DNA from: Weissella fangxianensis
Lineage (GTDB): Bacteria > Bacillota > Bacilli > Lactobacillales > Lactobacillaceae
Assembly (NCBI RefSeq): GCF_024718545.1
Contig: NZ_JAMXDB010000017.1
Location: forward strand, 1 to 34,621
Direction of reading: 5' to 3'
DNA: 34,621 bases
Shown piece after piece: positions 33,564 through 34,621 of the stretch. Each line of letters opens with the position of its first letter. The stretch's first letter is position 1. The notes beneath the pieces are model-generated. The model made no database searches and was not told the origin of the DNA. It saw nothing but the letters and a program-made list of their open reading frames with translations. The position numbers and the translations under genes were made by a program.

Positions 33564-33604
33564 GAGGTAAGAAAAATCAGTTGATTCTTCTTACCTCCTT
33601 TTTG
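33564..33604 (+). terminator. ilvE terminator
   Basis: GAGGTAAGAA pairs with TTCTTACCTC (33564-33573 with 33588-33597), followed by CTTTTT. Confidence 0.85.
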
Positions 33605-33652
33605 ATTTAATTTACTATTAAATATTGATACACTAAAAACAATCAGTACAGC

Positions 33653-34231
33653 TTATGTTGTGGGAAATAACAAATGTAATACTTGCGCCATCTTATTACG
33701 GGCCTCTTTTTTTGTTATCTCATCTTTTTGTTTAAACCACCAAAGACCAATTTGGCGGAACATACCTAAAATAACTTGGCAGGTAAAATCAATATCGTGA
33801 GATAAGACCGCGTCTTGTTCACCAAAGGCCATAATCCTTTTTTCGATTTCTGGTTGTACATGGGCATCAATCATTTCAAAAGAAAAATTATTCTCAATGT
33901 CTAGTTGTAAATGTACTAATGCCTTTTGGTATCGTTCCATTGTATCAAGTATTTTTTCAAAACAAGTCAACAGAAAATCAAAAGGATTCTCAATATCAGT
34001 ACTGGTATCAATTTCTTGCAAAAGATCTTGTTGGGTTTTATAAATAACATATTTTACAAAGGCATATTTATCGGCAAAGTGCTTATAAAATGTTGGACGC
34101 CGTACCAAGGCACGGTGACATAACGCATTAACCGTTATTTTTTCAAGACTTTCTTCTTCTAATAATTCAAAAAAGGCCGTCGTCAGTGCTGAATACGTTT
34201 TTTGAACCCGTAAATCTAAGTTCTGATCCAT
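33653..34231 (-). CDS. TetR/AcrR-family transcriptional regulator
   Basis: 192 residues. The N-terminal helix-turn-helix is LEKITVNALCHRALVRRPTF followed by YKHFADKYAFVKYVI. The C-terminal half resembles the TetR_C group found beside drug-efflux ABC genes in lactobacilli (GMFRQIGLWWFKQKDE near the end). It is divergent from the ABC ATPase gene that the IS has cut, and most likely represses that gene and itself. Two near-identical 18-bp sites in the shared 171-bp gap are probable operators. The gene itself appears intact. Confidence 0.9.
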   Translation of the reverse strand: MDQNLDLRVQKTYSALTTAFFELLEEESLEKITVNALCHRALVRRPTFYKHFADKYAFVKYVIYKTQQDLLQEIDTSTDIENPFDFLLTCFEKILDTMERYQKALVHLQLDIENNFSFEMIDAHVQPEIEKRIMAFGEQDAVLSHDIDFTCQVILGMFRQIGLWWFKQKDEITKKEARNKMAQVLHLLFPTT

Positions 34232-34255
34232 AATGATGTCTCCTTATAATTAATT

Positions 34256-34362
34256 TTGTTGAACATAAGTTAATGATTTGTTAATTATCTTTCATTTTAT
34301 GAGAAAATGTACGTTGTATTGATTGCTAAATATATTATAATTTGTTGTTGAACATATGTAAA
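34256..34362. promoter_or_regulatory. Promoter and paired operator-like repeats of the TetR / ABC pair
   Basis: TTGTTGAACATAAGTTAA (34256-34273) and TTGTTGAACATATGTAAA (34345-34362) agree at 16 of 18 positions. The ABC promoter is TTGTAT (34314-34319), 16-bp spacer, TATAAT (34336-34341). The second repeat starts 3 bp after its -10 box, over the expected start of transcription, a good place for repression. The first repeat lies about 25 bp before the tetR start codon. Confidence 0.65.
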
Positions 34363-34402
34363 TAAATTATCATTTGTACATTAATAAGTTAGGAGGAAAC
34401 AG

Positions 34403-34494
34403 ATGGCAGTTATTGATATTGATCACGTGACCAAAGATTACGGTCATAAACGTGGTATTTTTGATGTATCTTTTTCAGTTAAAAAAGGTGAAGT
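34403..34494 (+). pseudogene. ABC transporter ATP-binding protein, cut by IS after 31 codons
   Basis: The reading MAVIDIDHVTKDYGHKRGIF then DVSFSVKKGEV is the usual start of an ABC ATPase of the drug or lantibiotic export type. The next residues in such proteins lead into the Walker A loop, which is absent. At 34495 the IS terminal repeat (TGAACTGAACCCC) begins, and the frame runs on for 11 codons to a stop at 34526-34528. A perfect AGGAGG ribosome site precedes ATG 34403. The remainder of the gene presumably lies beyond the IS, outside the window. Confidence 0.85.
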
Positions 34495-34621
34495 TGAACT
34501 GAACCCCAAAAATTGGAGAGAAGTTTAAGCAACTAGCTGGTCGGAAAGATTTCGGTATTGAACCGGAGTTTTTCCGGCCAGTTTTGTTTTAATCCGTTTA
34601 TTATTGTAGTAATAGATATAA
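34495..34621 (-). mobile_element. 3' end of an IS3-family insertion sequence (right copy, inverted)
   Basis: Reverse complement of positions 1-127 with one substitution (34536 against 86), synonymous in the transposase C-terminus. The terminal repeat TGAACTGAACCCCAAAAATT starts at 34495 and the transposase reads leftward on the minus strand, ending at about 34527. The internal hairpin 34537-34581 followed by TTTTGTTTT would stop transcription entering from the ABC promoter. The rest of the element lies outside the window. Confidence 0.9.

Overview
This window looks like a chromosomal contig from a low-GC Gram-positive lactic acid bacterium, most probably of the Weissella/Leuconostoc group. 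The basis is the pth-mfd-flippase-rqcP-divIC-tilS-hpt-ftsH-hslO-lysS block, the protein character, AGGAGG-type ribosome sites and a T-box-controlled ilvE. The genus is an inference. Both window ends are the same 127 nt, in inverted orientation: the 3' end of an IS3-family insertion sequence. The contig was evidently broken at two IS copies.

Layout. 1-127: end of the left IS copy. 160-13437: a long minus-strand housekeeping block, read right to left: pth, mfd, a MATE/MVF flippase, rqcP, divIC, tilS, hpt, ftsH, hslO, lysS. It covers translation, transcription-coupled repair, cell division, purine salvage and protein quality control. 13574-17902: a membrane-anchored amidase, a TerC-family membrane protein and a haem catalase, all minus. 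18177-21435: a large YhgE/Pip-type membrane protein diverging from its TetR-type regulator over shared operator-like sites. 21764-23257: a secreted zinc metalloprotease with a lectin-like domain and an anthrax-lethal-factor-like catalytic site. 23348-26099: a TatD-type hydrolase, a CBS/ACT protein resembling c-di-AMP-binding CbpA, and a divergent AEC transporter. 26367-29930: GNAT, YbaK-type deacylase, LacI regulator, Cof-type phosphatase and a second GNAT. 30041-31987: a decayed oxidoreductase operon (intact NmrA-type reductase, internally deleted old yellow enzyme, SDR lacking its N-terminus) abutting an opposite-strand LOG-family fragment. 32020-33509: T-box leader and ilvE. 33653-34494: a TetR-type repressor diverging from an ABC-transporter ATPase gene cut after 31 codons by the right IS copy.

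Most notable observations: (i) an Hsp33 (hslO) with no cysteine at all, so without the classical zinc/redox switch; (ii) a dispersed ~135 bp palindromic repeat with two full and two partial copies, whose stem is kept by compensatory changes and which sits beside terminators; (iii) a separate 28-nt motif directly in front of three GGTTGRGAC-type terminators; (iv) the lethal-factor-like secreted protease; (v) an orphan, near-perfect Shine-Dalgarno sequence with competing hairpins between the T-box terminator and ilvE. No tRNA, rRNA, CRISPR array or prophage was seen.
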